From Rhodospirillaceae bacterium (GTDB lineage: Bacteria; Pseudomonadota; Alphaproteobacteria; CACIAM-22H2): 39,774 bases of DNA. This document shows positions 16,888-25,130 of the stretch, one piece after another (positions within the stretch are counted from its first letter, which is position 1; each line of letters begins with the position of its first letter). The notes beneath the pieces were generated by a model. It saw only the letters and a list, made by a program, of their open reading frames with translations, made no database searches and was not told the origin of the DNA. Made by a program: the position numbers and the translations under genes. The DNA lies in assembly GCA_009694125.1 (NCBI GenBank), contig SHVT01000008.1:1-39774 (forward strand), in the 5' to 3' direction.

Positions 16888-17531
16888 CTAGCCGAAGAGC
16901 TTCACGATCTGCTGTTCGCTTTGAGCGGCAAGCGCCAAGGCCTCGACGCCGATCTGCTTGCGGGTGTTGAGCGAGGTGGCTTTCGTGGAGTCTTCGTTGA
17001 CGTCGGCGACGGTCAGGCGATCGGCGCCATCCCTCAGGCTGTTGACATACCGATCGGTGAAGTCCGAGCGCACTTGAAGGAAACTGGCGTTGCTGCCCAG
17101 CGCGATCGACCGGGTCCGCACCGAAGACAGCGCCGTGGTCAAGCCGGCGCCGCCCTCAAGGCGATCGTTACCGGCCCCGCCAGCCAGCTTGTCGTCGCCG
17201 GCGCCGCCCAGCAGAACGTCGCTGCCGTCGCCGCCGTCCAAGGTGTCATTTCCCTCGCCGCCGTCGAGCACGTCGTCGCCCGACCCGCCGTCGAGCACGT
17301 CATTACCCGTGCCGCCGTCGAGCACGTCGTTGCCGGCGCCGCCATCAAGACGGTCATTGCCGGACCCGCCAAGGAGGGTGTCGTCGCCCGTGCCGCCGTC
17401 GAGTGCGTCGTTCCCGGCGCCGCCATCGATGTAGTCGTTCCCGGCGCCGCCGAAGATGCGGTTGTTGCCCGAGTTGCCGTTCAGCGTGTCGTTACCGCTG
17501 CCCCGGTCTGGGTGTTATTATTGCCGCTCAT
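16888..17531 (-). pseudogene. RTX calcium-binding repeat protein with flagellin C-terminal domain; frameshift near the N-terminus
   Basis: From ATG 17531 the frame reads [10 protein letters not shown] and hits a stop within 17 codons. One base back, from GGGG at 17501-17504, the frame continues as GSGNDTLNG and runs to 16888. Correcting that single base gives 214 aa. About 13 GGxGNDxLx nonapeptides follow, which form Ca2+-binding beta rolls. The last ~80 residues ([58 protein letters not shown]) match the flagellin C-terminal D0/D1 helices of alphaproteobacteria. No N-terminal flagellin domain is present. AGAGGG lies 8 bases before ATG 17531, so that start is well supported. The shift may be a real mutation, a sequencing error or programmed -1 slippage. 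Without it only a GTG at 17325 lacking an RBS remains. Confidence 0.72.
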
Positions 17532-17863
17532 TCACACGCCCTCTGTTGCCGGCCCAGGATTAAGACCAACATCGAAAAACACCTCTTCCCGGAACCGGCT
17601 TTTTTAGGCTGCCGGCGTTCTTATGCCCTTGATAGGCAGGGACACTTCAACAAATCCTTACTAGGACCACAACCCCGACTAAAGTAGGTAGCGCTGATTT
17701 TATTTATCCCATTGAATTGGAACGACAATCTTATTTTCAGCGCAGCTCGATTTTCGGGTGCGGGAAGGGCCAATTCGCAGAATCGGTTATTGGCGCGCGT
17801 TCTCAATATGTTTACGCCCGTGTGGGGGTAGGCGCTTATGCTCGCTCTGATTGTTGCCTGTAC
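17532..17863. other. 332-bp intergenic region between polA and the RTX-flagellin gene
   Basis: No convincing gene. On the minus strand TTGTCG (17728-17723) and TAAATA (17706-17701) are 16 bases apart and could be a promoter about 170 bases upstream of the RTX gene. The region is more AT-rich than its surroundings by eye. I saw no clear polA terminator and no convincing sigma-54 or sigma-28 flagellar promoter. Confidence 0.35.
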
Positions 17864-20653
17864 CTAGTGCGCGTCGGCCCAGTTCGCGCCGGTTCCGACG
17901 TCGACCACGAGCGGAACGCTGAGTGAAGCGGCGGCCGCCATGATTTTTCCGATGACTGCCGCGATGCTCTCCGCTTCCGCCTTCGGGGCCTCGAACAAGA
18001 GTTCGTCGTGAACCTGCAACAACATCCGCGCCCGTGACCCGGTGTCGCCTAGCGCGTCCGGGACCCTGACCATCGCCCGCTTGATGATGTCGGCCGCGCC
18101 ACCTTGCAACGGCGCGTTGATGGCGGCGCGTTCGGCGAAGCTGCGATGGGCGGCGTTGCGCTCCTTGATGCCGGGGATATGGATGCGACGCCCGAATGGG
18201 GTCGTGACGTAACCCCGCTCGCGGCATTCCGCCTTGGTACGTTCCATGTAGTCGCGAATGCCGGGATAACGCTCGAAATAGGCCTTGATGTAGGCCCCCG
18301 CCTCGGCCTGGGGGATGCCGAGCTGTTTGGCCAAGCCGAAGGCGCTGATGCCGTAAATGATGCCGAAGTTGATCGCCTTGGCCTTGCGCCGCACCTGCGG
18401 GTCCATGCCCGCCACCGGCACGCCGAAGACCTGCGAAGCGGTCAGCGCATGAATATCGATCCCGTCGCGAAACGCGACTTTCAAGCTGTCGATGCCGGCG
18501 ACATCGGCTAGAAGACGCAGCTCAATCTGAGAATAATCAAGCGACACCAGGACGTTACCGGGATCGGCGACGAAGGCGCGGCGAATCTTGCGGCCCTCTT
18601 CGGTACGCGTCGGGATGTTCTGAAGGTTGGGATCGTTGGACGACAGCCGCCCCGTCGATGCCACCGCCATCGCATAACAGGTATGGACGCGGCCGGTCCG
18701 CACGTTGATCTGGCCAACCAACGCATCGGCGTAGGTGCTCTTGAGCTTGGCGATCTGCCGCCAGTCCAGCACGCGGGCCGGCAGACCGTGGCCTTGCGCC
18801 GCGAGCAACTCCAGCACTTCGGCGCCGGTGGCATAGGCGCCGGTCTTCCCGGTCTTGACCAACTTGTCGCCACCCATCCTCAGCTCGTCGAACAGAACCT
18901 CGCCGAGTTGTTTGGGCGAACCGATGTTGAAGGCATGGCCGGCCAGCCGATAGATCTCGGTTTCCAATGCAGCGAGCCTTTCGCCGAAATCGCGGGACAG
19001 GCGGTTCAATTCATCCCGATCGACGCCGATGCCCGCGCGCTCCATGTCCGCCAGGATCGGAATGAGGGGGCGTTCGATGGTTTCATAGACGCCGACCATA
19101 CGTTCGGCGCCGAGGCGCGGCTTCAGAAGACCGTGCAGCCGGAGGGCGGCGTCGACCTCCGCGCCGGCGCAGCCCAGCGCCTTGTCCGGCGGCACCTGGG
19201 CCAGCCCGATGCGCGACTTGCCCGAACCGAGCAAAGCTTCGCGGCTCGGCGGTTTGTGCTTCAAATGCAGGTCCGCCAGCGTGTCGAGTTCGTGGTTGTG
19301 CAACCCACCTTCGAGCACATAGGACAACAACATCGTGTCGTCGACCGGCACCACTTCGATGCCGCGTTCCGCCAGCATCTCGACATCGTATTTGACGTTG
19401 TGGCCGATCTTCAGCACCGCGCGGTCGGCGAGCAGCGGTTTCAGTCGCGCCAGCACGCCGTCGCGATCGAGCTGCGGGGCCTTTGCGCCCGCGCCGAGGT
19501 CGAGTTCTCCTAGGGCGTGGCCCAACGGAATGTAACCGGCCGATCCCGGCGCCACCGCCAAACCGATGCCCACGATGTCCGCCCGCATCGGATCGGTATG
19601 GGTGCCCAACACGCGCAGGGCGAGGATGCCGGCATCGGCCGCCCGTGTGATCCAGGCATCCAGCGCGTCCCAATCCTGGATCGCCTCATAGGTGGCCGCA
19701 CCGGGCTCAGGCGCGCGCGCGATGACGGGTACGGCCGCCGCGGCCGCTGAATCCTGGCCTGGCGCCAACCCGAACCGGGTCTCCATACGTTGGATCAGGG
19801 CCTTGAATTCCTGCGCCTTGAGAAAGGCGAGCAGCGTCGCTGGGTCGGGACCGCGCAGGGCCAGACTCGCCAGCGGCGCCGGCAGCATCATGTCGTCCTT
19901 GAGCTTCACCAACTGGCGCGAGAGGAGGGCCTTGTCGCGGTTGGCGAGCAGGGCTTCGCGGCGCTTGGGCTGTTTGATTTCATCGGCGCGGGCGAGCAGT
20001 GCGTCGAGGCTGCCATAGGTGTTGATGAGCTCCGCCGCCGTCTTCACGCCGATACCGGGCACGCCGGGCACGTTGTCGGTCGAATCTCCGGCCAATGCCT
20101 GCACGTCAACGACCCTTTCGGGATCGACGCCGAATTTTTCCCGCACCTCGGAGATGCCGATTTTACGGTTCTTGATCGGATCGAGCATGGCGATGCGGTC
20201 GCCGACCAGCTGCATCAAGTCCTTGTCCGACGACACGATGGTCACGTCGGCGCCGGCTTTTTCCGCCGCCCGCGCATAGCTGGCGATCAGGTCGTCGGCC
20301 TCGAACCCCGCTTCTTCGATGGCGGGCAGATTGAGGGCGCGCGTCGCCTCCCGCACCAGCGCGAATTGCGGAACCAGTTCCGCGGGCACCTCCGGCCGGT
20401 TCGCCTTGTATCCGGCATAGATGTCGTTGCGGAAGCTGCGCTGGCCAGCATCGAAGATTACGGCGAGGTGGTTGGCGGCAGTGTCGGTCAACAGCTTGAG
20501 GAGCATGTTGACGAAGCCATACACCGCGCCGGTCGGCGTGCCGTCCGAACGCGTAAATGGCGGCAGCGCGTGAAAAGCTCGAAAGATATAGCCCGACCCA
20601 TCGACCAGATAAATGCGGTCGCGTGCCGCCGCGGGTAGGGCGGCCGGGTTCAT
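17864..20653 (-). CDS. polA: DNA polymerase I
   Basis: A 929-aa PolA. The 5'-3' exonuclease domain (~1-300) has YLVDGSGYIFRAFHALPPF, EAGFEADDLIASY, SSDKDLMQLV and QALAGDSTDNVPG. The polymerase domain has motif A DYSQIELRLLAD, motif B RRKAKAINFGIIYG and motif C QVHDELLFEAP. The middle 3'-5' exonuclease domain is present but its catalytic residues look lost: the usual DTE of Exo I is replaced (LALRVLGTHTDPMRADIVG, near 345-360), and the Exo III YAxxDAD reads CAGAEVDA (near 495); Exo II GHNVKYD is intact. It therefore probably lacks proofreading. It follows the small zinc-finger gene by 10 bases. Confidence 0.95.
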   Translation of the reverse strand: MNPAALPAAARDRIYLVDGSGYIFRAFHALPPFTRSDGTPTGAVYGFVNMLLKLLTDTAANHLAVIFDAGQRSFRNDIYAGYKANRPEVPAELVPQFALVREATRALNLPAIEEAGFEADDLIASYARAAEKAGADVTIVSSDKDLMQLVGDRIAMLDPIKNRKIGISEVREKFGVDPERVVDVQALAGDSTDNVPGVPGIGVKTAAELINTYGSLDALLARADEIKQPKRREALLANRDKALLSRQLVKLKDDMMLPAPLASLALRGPDPATLLAFLKAQEFKALIQRMETRFGLAPGQDSAAAAAVPVIARAPEPGAATYEAIQDWDALDAWITRAADAGILALRVLGTHTDPMRADIVGIGLAVAPGSAGYIPLGHALGELDLGAGAKAPQLDRDGVLARLKPLLADRAVLKIGHNVKYDVEMLAERGIEVVPVDDTMLLSYVLEGGLHNHELDTLADLHLKHKPPSREALLGSGKSRIGLAQVPPDKALGCAGAEVDAALRLHGLLKPRLGAERMVGVYETIERPLIPILADMERAGIGVDRDELNRLSRDFGERLAALETEIYRLAGHAFNIGSPKQLGEVLFDELRMGGDKLVKTGKTGAYATGAEVLELLAAQGHGLPARVLDWRQIAKLKSTYADALVGQINVRTGRVHTCYAMAVASTGRLSSNDPNLQNIPTRTEEGRKIRRAFVADPGNVLVSLDYSQIELRLLADVAGIDSLKVAFRDGIDIHALTASQVFGVPVAGMDPQVRRKAKAINFGIIYGISAFGLAKQLGIPQAEAGAYIKAYFERYPGIRDYMERTKAECRERGYVTTPFGRRIHIPGIKERNAAHRSFAERAAINAPLQGGAADIIKRAMVRVPDALGDTGSRARMLLQVHDELLFEAPKAEAESIAAVIGKIMAAAASLSVPLVVDVGTGANWADAH

Positions 20654-20663
20654 CGCATCAACG

Positions 20664-20864
20664 TCAATGACCGCCGCCGCTTCTCCGGGCTGAGGCCGAT
20701 TTCCGATAGCTTCGGCCGCAATAGGGGCATTCGACTTCCCCGGCCGCGCCGAGATTGAGATAGACCAGCGGATGGCCGAGCGCCCCGCCGCCGCCGTCGC
20801 AGCCGGCCACGTCGGCGTCGATTTCCACGGTTTCGAGCGATTGCATGATCTTCCCGCCGGCCAT
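20664..20864 (-). CDS. Small zinc-finger domain protein (NDUFS6-like)
   Basis: A 66-aa protein with CDGGGGALGHPLVYLNLG followed by VECPYCGRSY, the Cys-His-CxxC zinc site of the bacterial zinc-finger family related to the complex I subunit NDUFS6. The usual ending is CxxCxxxF/Y, present here. I chose ATG 20864 because GAAGGG lies nine bases upstream; ATG 20846 is also possible. It is directly upstream of polA on the same strand. Confidence 0.85.
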   Translation of the reverse strand: MAGGKIMQSLETVEIDADVAGCDGGGGALGHPLVYLNLGAAGEVECPYCGRSYRKSASARRSGGGH

Positions 20865-20974
20865 TGCTGCTGGACCCTTCATTGACCCCCGCACGGCGCC
20901 GATGATACCGATTGCGCCGCCCCTGGCAATGGCGCCCTCGCCGGCGCCCGGTCTCTCAGGATCCAGACGCCCCC

Positions 20975-21961
20975 ATGACACCGCCGCGCGACGCCCCACT
21001 CCCGGATTTCGCCATCGCCACCGCCGGTCTTAACAAATCCTATGCCGGCTCCGGACGGCGGCCGTCCAAACATGCCTTGATCGACATCGACCTTCAGATT
21101 CCGCGTGGCAGTCTGTTTGGACTGCTCGGCCCCAACGGTGCGGGCAAATCCACGATCATCAATATCCTCGCCGGGCTGTCGATCAAGACTTCGGGCAAGG
21201 TCTCGGTCTGGGACATCGATCTCGACCGCGATCCGCGCGGGGTCCGCGGCGCCGTCGGCATCGTGCCCCAAGAGGTCAATCTCGACGCCTTTTTCACGCC
21301 GCGCGAGTTGCTCGAACTCCATGCCGGTCTGTACGGCGTACCCAAGGCCGAGCGCCGCACCGACGAAATTCTGGCCGCGCTGGGCCTGGCCGATCAGGCC
21401 CATTCCTACGCCCGCGCCTTGTCCGGGGGTATGCGGCGGCGGCTGATGGTGGCCAAGGCGTTGGTTCACGCTCCGCCAATCCTGGTGCTGGACGAACCCA
21501 CCGCCGGGGTCGATGTCGAATTGCGCCAGCAACTCTGGGCCTATGTCCGCAAGCTGAACCGGGAGGGCACCACCGTCCTCCTGACGACCCATTATTTGGA
21601 GGAAGCCGAGCAGCTCTGCGACCGCATCGCCATCATCCATCGCGGGCGCGTCATCGCGTGCGATACCACCGAGGCCCTGCTGCGCCGTTTCGACGCGAAG
21701 GAATTGACGCTGATCGTCGCCGAGGAATTGACCCAGGTGCCGGCCCCGCTCGCCCCCTTGGCGCCAAAATTGGAGCCGCCGCGCCGGCTCGTCTTCCGGT
21801 ATCAGCCGAGCCGCATGCGGGTTTCTCAAATCCTGGATGCCGCCGCCGCCGCCGGCCTCACCATCGTCGACCTGACGACCGAGGAAACCGACCTGGAGGA
21901 CATCTTTCTTCAGCTCACCCGCGACGCAACCAAAGCGGTCGCGGCAAAAATTCCCGGATGA
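20975..21961 (+). CDS. ABC transporter ATP-binding protein (ABC-2 / YadG-like), permease not adjacent
   Basis: A 328-aa ATPase. Walker A is LGPNGAGKST (residues 51-60), the signature LSGGMRRRLMVAKAL, Walker B ILVLDEPTAGVD, and the H-loop is in LLTTHYLEEAEQLCDR. The C-terminal extension ending TTEETDLEDIFLQLT is typical of ABC-2 exporters of the CcmA/YadG type. ATG 20975 is chosen; an earlier in-frame start lacks an RBS. Downstream the gene overlaps a lipoprotein hydrolase by 4 bases (ATGA). The partner permease (YadH-like) is not in the window, so the substrate is unknown. Confidence 0.88.
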   Translation: MTPPRDAPLPDFAIATAGLNKSYAGSGRRPSKHALIDIDLQIPRGSLFGLLGPNGAGKSTIINILAGLSIKTSGKVSVWDIDLDRDPRGVRGAVGIVPQEVNLDAFFTPRELLELHAGLYGVPKAERRTDEILAALGLADQAHSYARALSGGMRRRLMVAKALVHAPPILVLDEPTAGVDVELRQQLWAYVRKLNREGTTVLLTTHYLEEAEQLCDRIAIIHRGRVIACDTTEALLRRFDAKELTLIVAEELTQVPAPLAPLAPKLEPPRRLVFRYQPSRMRVSQILDAAAAAGLTIVDLTTEETDLEDIFLQLTRDATKAVAAKIPG

Positions 21962-22932
21962 GCCGGCTGGCTCTCTTCCTAAATTTTCTGCTGGCCGCCT
22001 GCGCGCCCTATCTTCAGCCGGCGGGTCCGCCGATCCAGGCGCCGGTCCTGAACGGGGACCGGATCGTGGCGGCCGACGGCGCGGAACTGCCGCTCAAATC
22101 CTGGCAGCCGGAGGGCGAGGCGCAGGTCGTCATCCTCGCGCTTCACGGCTTCAACGACTATCTCAACGGCTTCGCCGCGCCCGGCGAATTCTGGGCGGGG
22201 TACGGCATCGCAACCTATGCCTACGACCAGCGCGGTTTCGGCCGGGCGGCCAATCCCGGCGTGTGGCCGGGAACGGAGGCCCTGACCGCCGATCTGGAGA
22301 CGGCCGCGGCGCTGATCGCCGCGCGCCATCCCGGCCGGCCGCTGTATCTGGTCGGCGATTCCATGGGCGGCGCGGTAATCCTGGCCGCGGTCGCTGAAGG
22401 CCGCACGCTGCCCGCCGCCGGCATCGTTTTGGTGGCGCCCGCGGTGTGGGGCCGCACGACGATGCCCTTTTACCAGCGCGCCGCGCTTTGGCTCGCGGCC
22501 AACACCGTGCCCTGGCTGAAGGTGCGGGGCACCAACCTCGGCATCCTGCCGTCGGACAACATCCCGATGTTGCGCAAACGCGGCGCCGATCCGTTGGTCA
22601 TCAAGGACACCCGCATCGATTCGGTCCACGGGCTGGTCGATTTGATGGACACGGCGCTGGCCGCGGGCCCGGCCTTGCGCCTGCCGACGCTGCTCCAATA
22701 CGGGGCGAACGATCAGGTGATTCCGCCCATCCCCATGCGCAAGATGATCGCGGATCTGCCGCCGGAATCCGCCGCGTTTTGGCGCATCGCGACCTATCGC
22801 GACGGCTATCACATGCTGTTGCACGATCTAAAGGCAGAGATACCGCTGGCCGATATTGTCGCCTGGACTAAAGGTGCTGCCGCGAACCGCACGCCGCTGC
22901 CGTCCGGCGCCGATGCCGCCGCGCGCGATTAA
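21958..22932 (+). CDS. Alpha/beta hydrolase lipoprotein (lysophospholipase / serine-aminopeptidase-like)
   Basis: A 324-aa hydrolase with an N-terminal lipoprotein signal MSRLALFLNFLLAACAP: lipobox LAAC with Cys15. The nucleophile Ser (about residue 135) is in VGDSMGGAV, the oxyanion region is LALHGFNDYL, the Asp is in QYGANDQVIPP and the His in RDGYHMLLHD. This is the Hydrolase_4 / monoglyceride-lipase-like fold. The overlap ATGA with the ABC gene suggests coupling. A membrane-anchored hydrolase fits lipid or ester turnover; substrate unknown. Its stop overlaps the convergent MFS gene by 4 bases. Confidence 0.85.
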   Translation: MSRLALFLNFLLAACAPYLQPAGPPIQAPVLNGDRIVAADGAELPLKSWQPEGEAQVVILALHGFNDYLNGFAAPGEFWAGYGIATYAYDQRGFGRAANPGVWPGTEALTADLETAAALIAARHPGRPLYLVGDSMGGAVILAAVAEGRTLPAAGIVLVAPAVWGRTTMPFYQRAALWLAANTVPWLKVRGTNLGILPSDNIPMLRKRGADPLVIKDTRIDSVHGLVDLMDTALAAGPALRLPTLLQYGANDQVIPPIPMRKMIADLPPESAAFWRIATYRDGYHMLLHDLKAEIPLADIVAWTKGAAANRTPLPSGADAAARD

Positions 22933-24626
22933 CGCCCGATCCGTCGCGGAAGGCGCAGCATCAAGAGCGAAGACAGGACATAAATCCCGACCGGGTAGGC
23001 GAGGCCGCGCAACAACGCGCCGTGAAAATTCAACTGCCGCGCCTCGGTTAAGGCCTCGCCGACGATGGCCCGGAACCGCTCGCCTTGCGCGACCGGTAGG
23101 GTGGCGAGTTCGGCGGGCGCGACCAGGCGCAGGCAGCTTGGCGGCAACGCCGATTCGACCGCAACGAAACGATCGACGACGCATTGCCGGAAATCGCGCA
23201 GAACAGCATCGGCTGGCGGCGCGACGATGGCGGCTTCGCGCAATTCGGCCCGCAGCCGGCCGCCGGCCGCGTCGGCGCTCGCTCCGGCCCGGCTTTCGAG
23301 CAGGCCGAAAAAGATCATGCCGATGCCCGCAACCCCGGTGGCGATCCCCAGTTGCTGCGCGGTGTGGAGGATTCCGGAGGCCGAGCCCGCGAACTGCCGG
23401 GGCACGCCGGCGAGAACCGCGTTCATCAGCGGCGCCATCACCAGCCCCATGCCGAGCCCGATGAGAAGCAGGACCGGCAGCACCTCCAAGGACTGAAAAT
23501 CCGTCCCAACGAATTCGAGGACAAACGCCAGCCCAGCCATGCCCGCCGCCATCGCCAAGCCGCCGGCCACCATGACGTCGCGGCCGAAACGCGGCACCAG
23601 CTTGGCCGATAGTGACGAGGCGATGGCCGCGCCCACGGAGAACGGCAGCGTCGTCAGCGCGGCGTGGAGGGCGGTGAACTCCAACCCGATCTGCATGAAG
23701 ATCGTGAAGATAAGAAAGAAAGACCCGAGCGCGCTGGAAAACGTCACCGACACCAACAGCCCGGCGACGAAGGACGATTCGCCGAACAATTCCAGCACCA
23801 CCAGCGGCGATCCGTCCTTCTTTGTCTTGTAGCGTTCGAAAAGGACGAACACCGCGAAGACCGGCAGCGACGCCGCCATGGCCGCAAATGTCCACGCCGG
23901 CCAATCCAGCTCGCGCCCTTCGACCAACGGCAAAAACAGCATGGCGAGGCCGAGCGTCAGAACGGTCACGCCGATCGGATCGAGCCGCAACGTGTGCGGT
24001 GCCTTCGATTCATGAACCAGGATCGCGGCACCGATGAAGGCGATCAGCCCGATGGGTATATTGACCAGGAAAATCGGCCGCCAATCCAGCCCGAACAAAT
24101 GCGCATCGATCAATAGCCCGCCAGCAAGCGGCCCGCTGATCGTCGAAATGCCGATGACCGCGCCATAAATGCCGAAAACTTTGGCGCGTTCGTTCGGCGG
24201 AAAACTCGTCTGCACGATCGACAACACCTGCGGCACCATCGTTGCCGCCATCGCACCCTGAAACAGGCGCGCGCCGATCAGCCATTCCGGGCTTCGCGCC
24301 AAGCCGCACAACAGCGAGGCGACCGTGAAGCCAACGACGCCGACCAGGAACATCCGCTTGCGTCCGAAGATGTCGCCGAGCCGCCCGCCGGTAATCAGCA
24401 TCAGCGCGAAGGCCAGCGAATACGCAGCGATCACCCATTGGATCGCCGCATAGGTCGCACCCAGATCGCGCCGGATCGACGGGATGGCGACGTTGACGAT
24501 GGAAACGTCGAGCAGATTCATGAAACCGGCGAGCATCAGGACGATCAATGCCCACCAGCGCCGGGGATCGACCTTGCCCGCGCCCGCCGCCATCGGCGCG
24601 GGCTTCGCTTCGGCCGCTGAATCCAT
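22929..24626 (-). CDS. MFS drug transporter, DHA2 family (14-TMS type)
   Basis: A 565-aa transporter. The first membrane segment LIVLMLAGFMNLLDVSIVNV with the following AIPSIRRDLGA and the motif A GRLGDIFGRKRMF are typical of EmrB/QacA-type efflux pumps. Motif C-like GISTISGPLAGGLLID follows. Late segments include ILHTAQQLGIATGVAGIGMI. I chose ATG 24626 because GGAAGGAAA lies upstream. The C-terminal ~130 residues contain a soluble insert before a last helix. It faces a 14-bp palindrome and a REP-like repeat upstream, possible control sites. Drug or solute unknown. Confidence 0.9.
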   Translation of the reverse strand: MDSAAEAKPAPMAAGAGKVDPRRWWALIVLMLAGFMNLLDVSIVNVAIPSIRRDLGATYAAIQWVIAAYSLAFALMLITGGRLGDIFGRKRMFLVGVVGFTVASLLCGLARSPEWLIGARLFQGAMAATMVPQVLSIVQTSFPPNERAKVFGIYGAVIGISTISGPLAGGLLIDAHLFGLDWRPIFLVNIPIGLIAFIGAAILVHESKAPHTLRLDPIGVTVLTLGLAMLFLPLVEGRELDWPAWTFAAMAASLPVFAVFVLFERYKTKKDGSPLVVLELFGESSFVAGLLVSVTFSSALGSFFLIFTIFMQIGLEFTALHAALTTLPFSVGAAIASSLSAKLVPRFGRDVMVAGGLAMAAGMAGLAFVLEFVGTDFQSLEVLPVLLLIGLGMGLVMAPLMNAVLAGVPRQFAGSASGILHTAQQLGIATGVAGIGMIFFGLLESRAGASADAAGGRLRAELREAAIVAPPADAVLRDFRQCVVDRFVAVESALPPSCLRLVAPAELATLPVAQGERFRAIVGEALTEARQLNFHGALLRGLAYPVGIYVLSSLLMLRLPRRIGR

Positions 24627-24667
24627 GCCGTGTTTCCTTCCGACCCGCCAACCACGGGACAGGGCGC

Positions 24668-24681
24668 ACCTGTTTACAGGT
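24668..24681. promoter_or_regulatory. Operator-like palindrome upstream of the MFS gene
   Basis: ACCTGT-TT-ACAGGT, perfect 6-bp arms, 42 bases upstream of the MFS ATG. Size and place resemble TetR-type operators, but no regulator gene is adjacent. Confidence 0.4.
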
Positions 24682-24694
24682 TCCCACACCTCGC

Positions 24695-24715
24695 CGCCAC
24701 CAGGGCTTCGCCCTG
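24695..24715. repeat. REP-like hairpin repeat, copy 1
   Basis: The 21 bases at 24695-24715 recur exactly at 24961-24981 (CGCCACCAGG followed by GCTTCGCCCTG). The core CAGGG-CTTCG-CCCTG folds as a short hairpin. Similar units are common intergenic repeats in GC-rich alphaproteobacteria. Confidence 0.65.
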
Positions 24716-24832
24716 GACCCATTCGTGAGGGAGACCTCCCGGGATCGCGCCCGCGCGTTGAGTGTCTCGACCCGGACGACGAACGCGGTTTGCGCCCCTA
24801 TCGCCTTTAGTCTAAGTTCCGGCGGCCTATAG

Positions 24833-24909
24833 GCGCCCGTAGCTCAGTTGGATAGAGCGCTAGCCTCCGGAGCTAGAGGTCGTGGGTTCGAGTCCCGCCG
24901 GGCGCGCCA
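24833..24909 (+). tRNA. tRNA-Arg (anticodon CCG)
   Basis: A 77-nt cloverleaf. The acceptor GCGCCCG pairs with CGGGCGC; the anticodon stem CTAGC/GCTAG encloses loop CTCCGGA with anticodon CCG (reads CGG); the T loop GGTTCGAGTCC is present and CCA is encoded. No duplicated 3' end of this tRNA was seen, so no integration at it is apparent. Confidence 0.95.
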
Positions 24910-24960
24910 ATTTGCCGAGGGGCTGTCCACTTACTCAATAGCCAACAAATCAGTCAGTCA

Positions 24961-24981
24961 CGCCACCAGGGCTTCGCCCTG
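24961..24981. repeat. REP-like hairpin repeat, copy 2
   Basis: Exact second copy of the 21-base unit at 24695-24715, in the same orientation, on the other side of tRNA-Arg. Confidence 0.65.
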
Positions 24982-25067
24982 CCCGGCGGCGCGACGCTTC
25001 TGAAAAAACCGTTCCGAAAAGTCGAACTCGAACGCCGCATCGGCGAATTGCTGGGCAGCCACCCCCG

Positions 25068-25130
25068 TTAGTTCGGACGCCTGTCAGCTTAGTTCGGACG
25101 CCTGTCAGCTTAGTTCGGACGCCTGTCAGC
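25068..25130. repeat. Three tandem copies of a 21-bp unit at the 3' end of hldE
   Basis: Units at 25068-25088, 25089-25109 and 25110-25130 are identical (TTAGTTCGGACGC followed by CTGTCAGC). The copy nearest hldE contains its stop codon TGA (25128-25126). As 21 is a multiple of three, the next two copies each repeat TGA in the same frame. There are no spacers, so this is not a CRISPR. Confidence 0.9.

Noticed and set aside
17621-17806. 61-aa minus frame between polA and the RTX gene
   Set aside because: No RBS, no recognisable motif and atypical composition; not supported as a gene.
25068-25130. Possible CRISPR array
   Set aside because: The 21-bp units are directly adjacent with no spacers and no cas genes are present.
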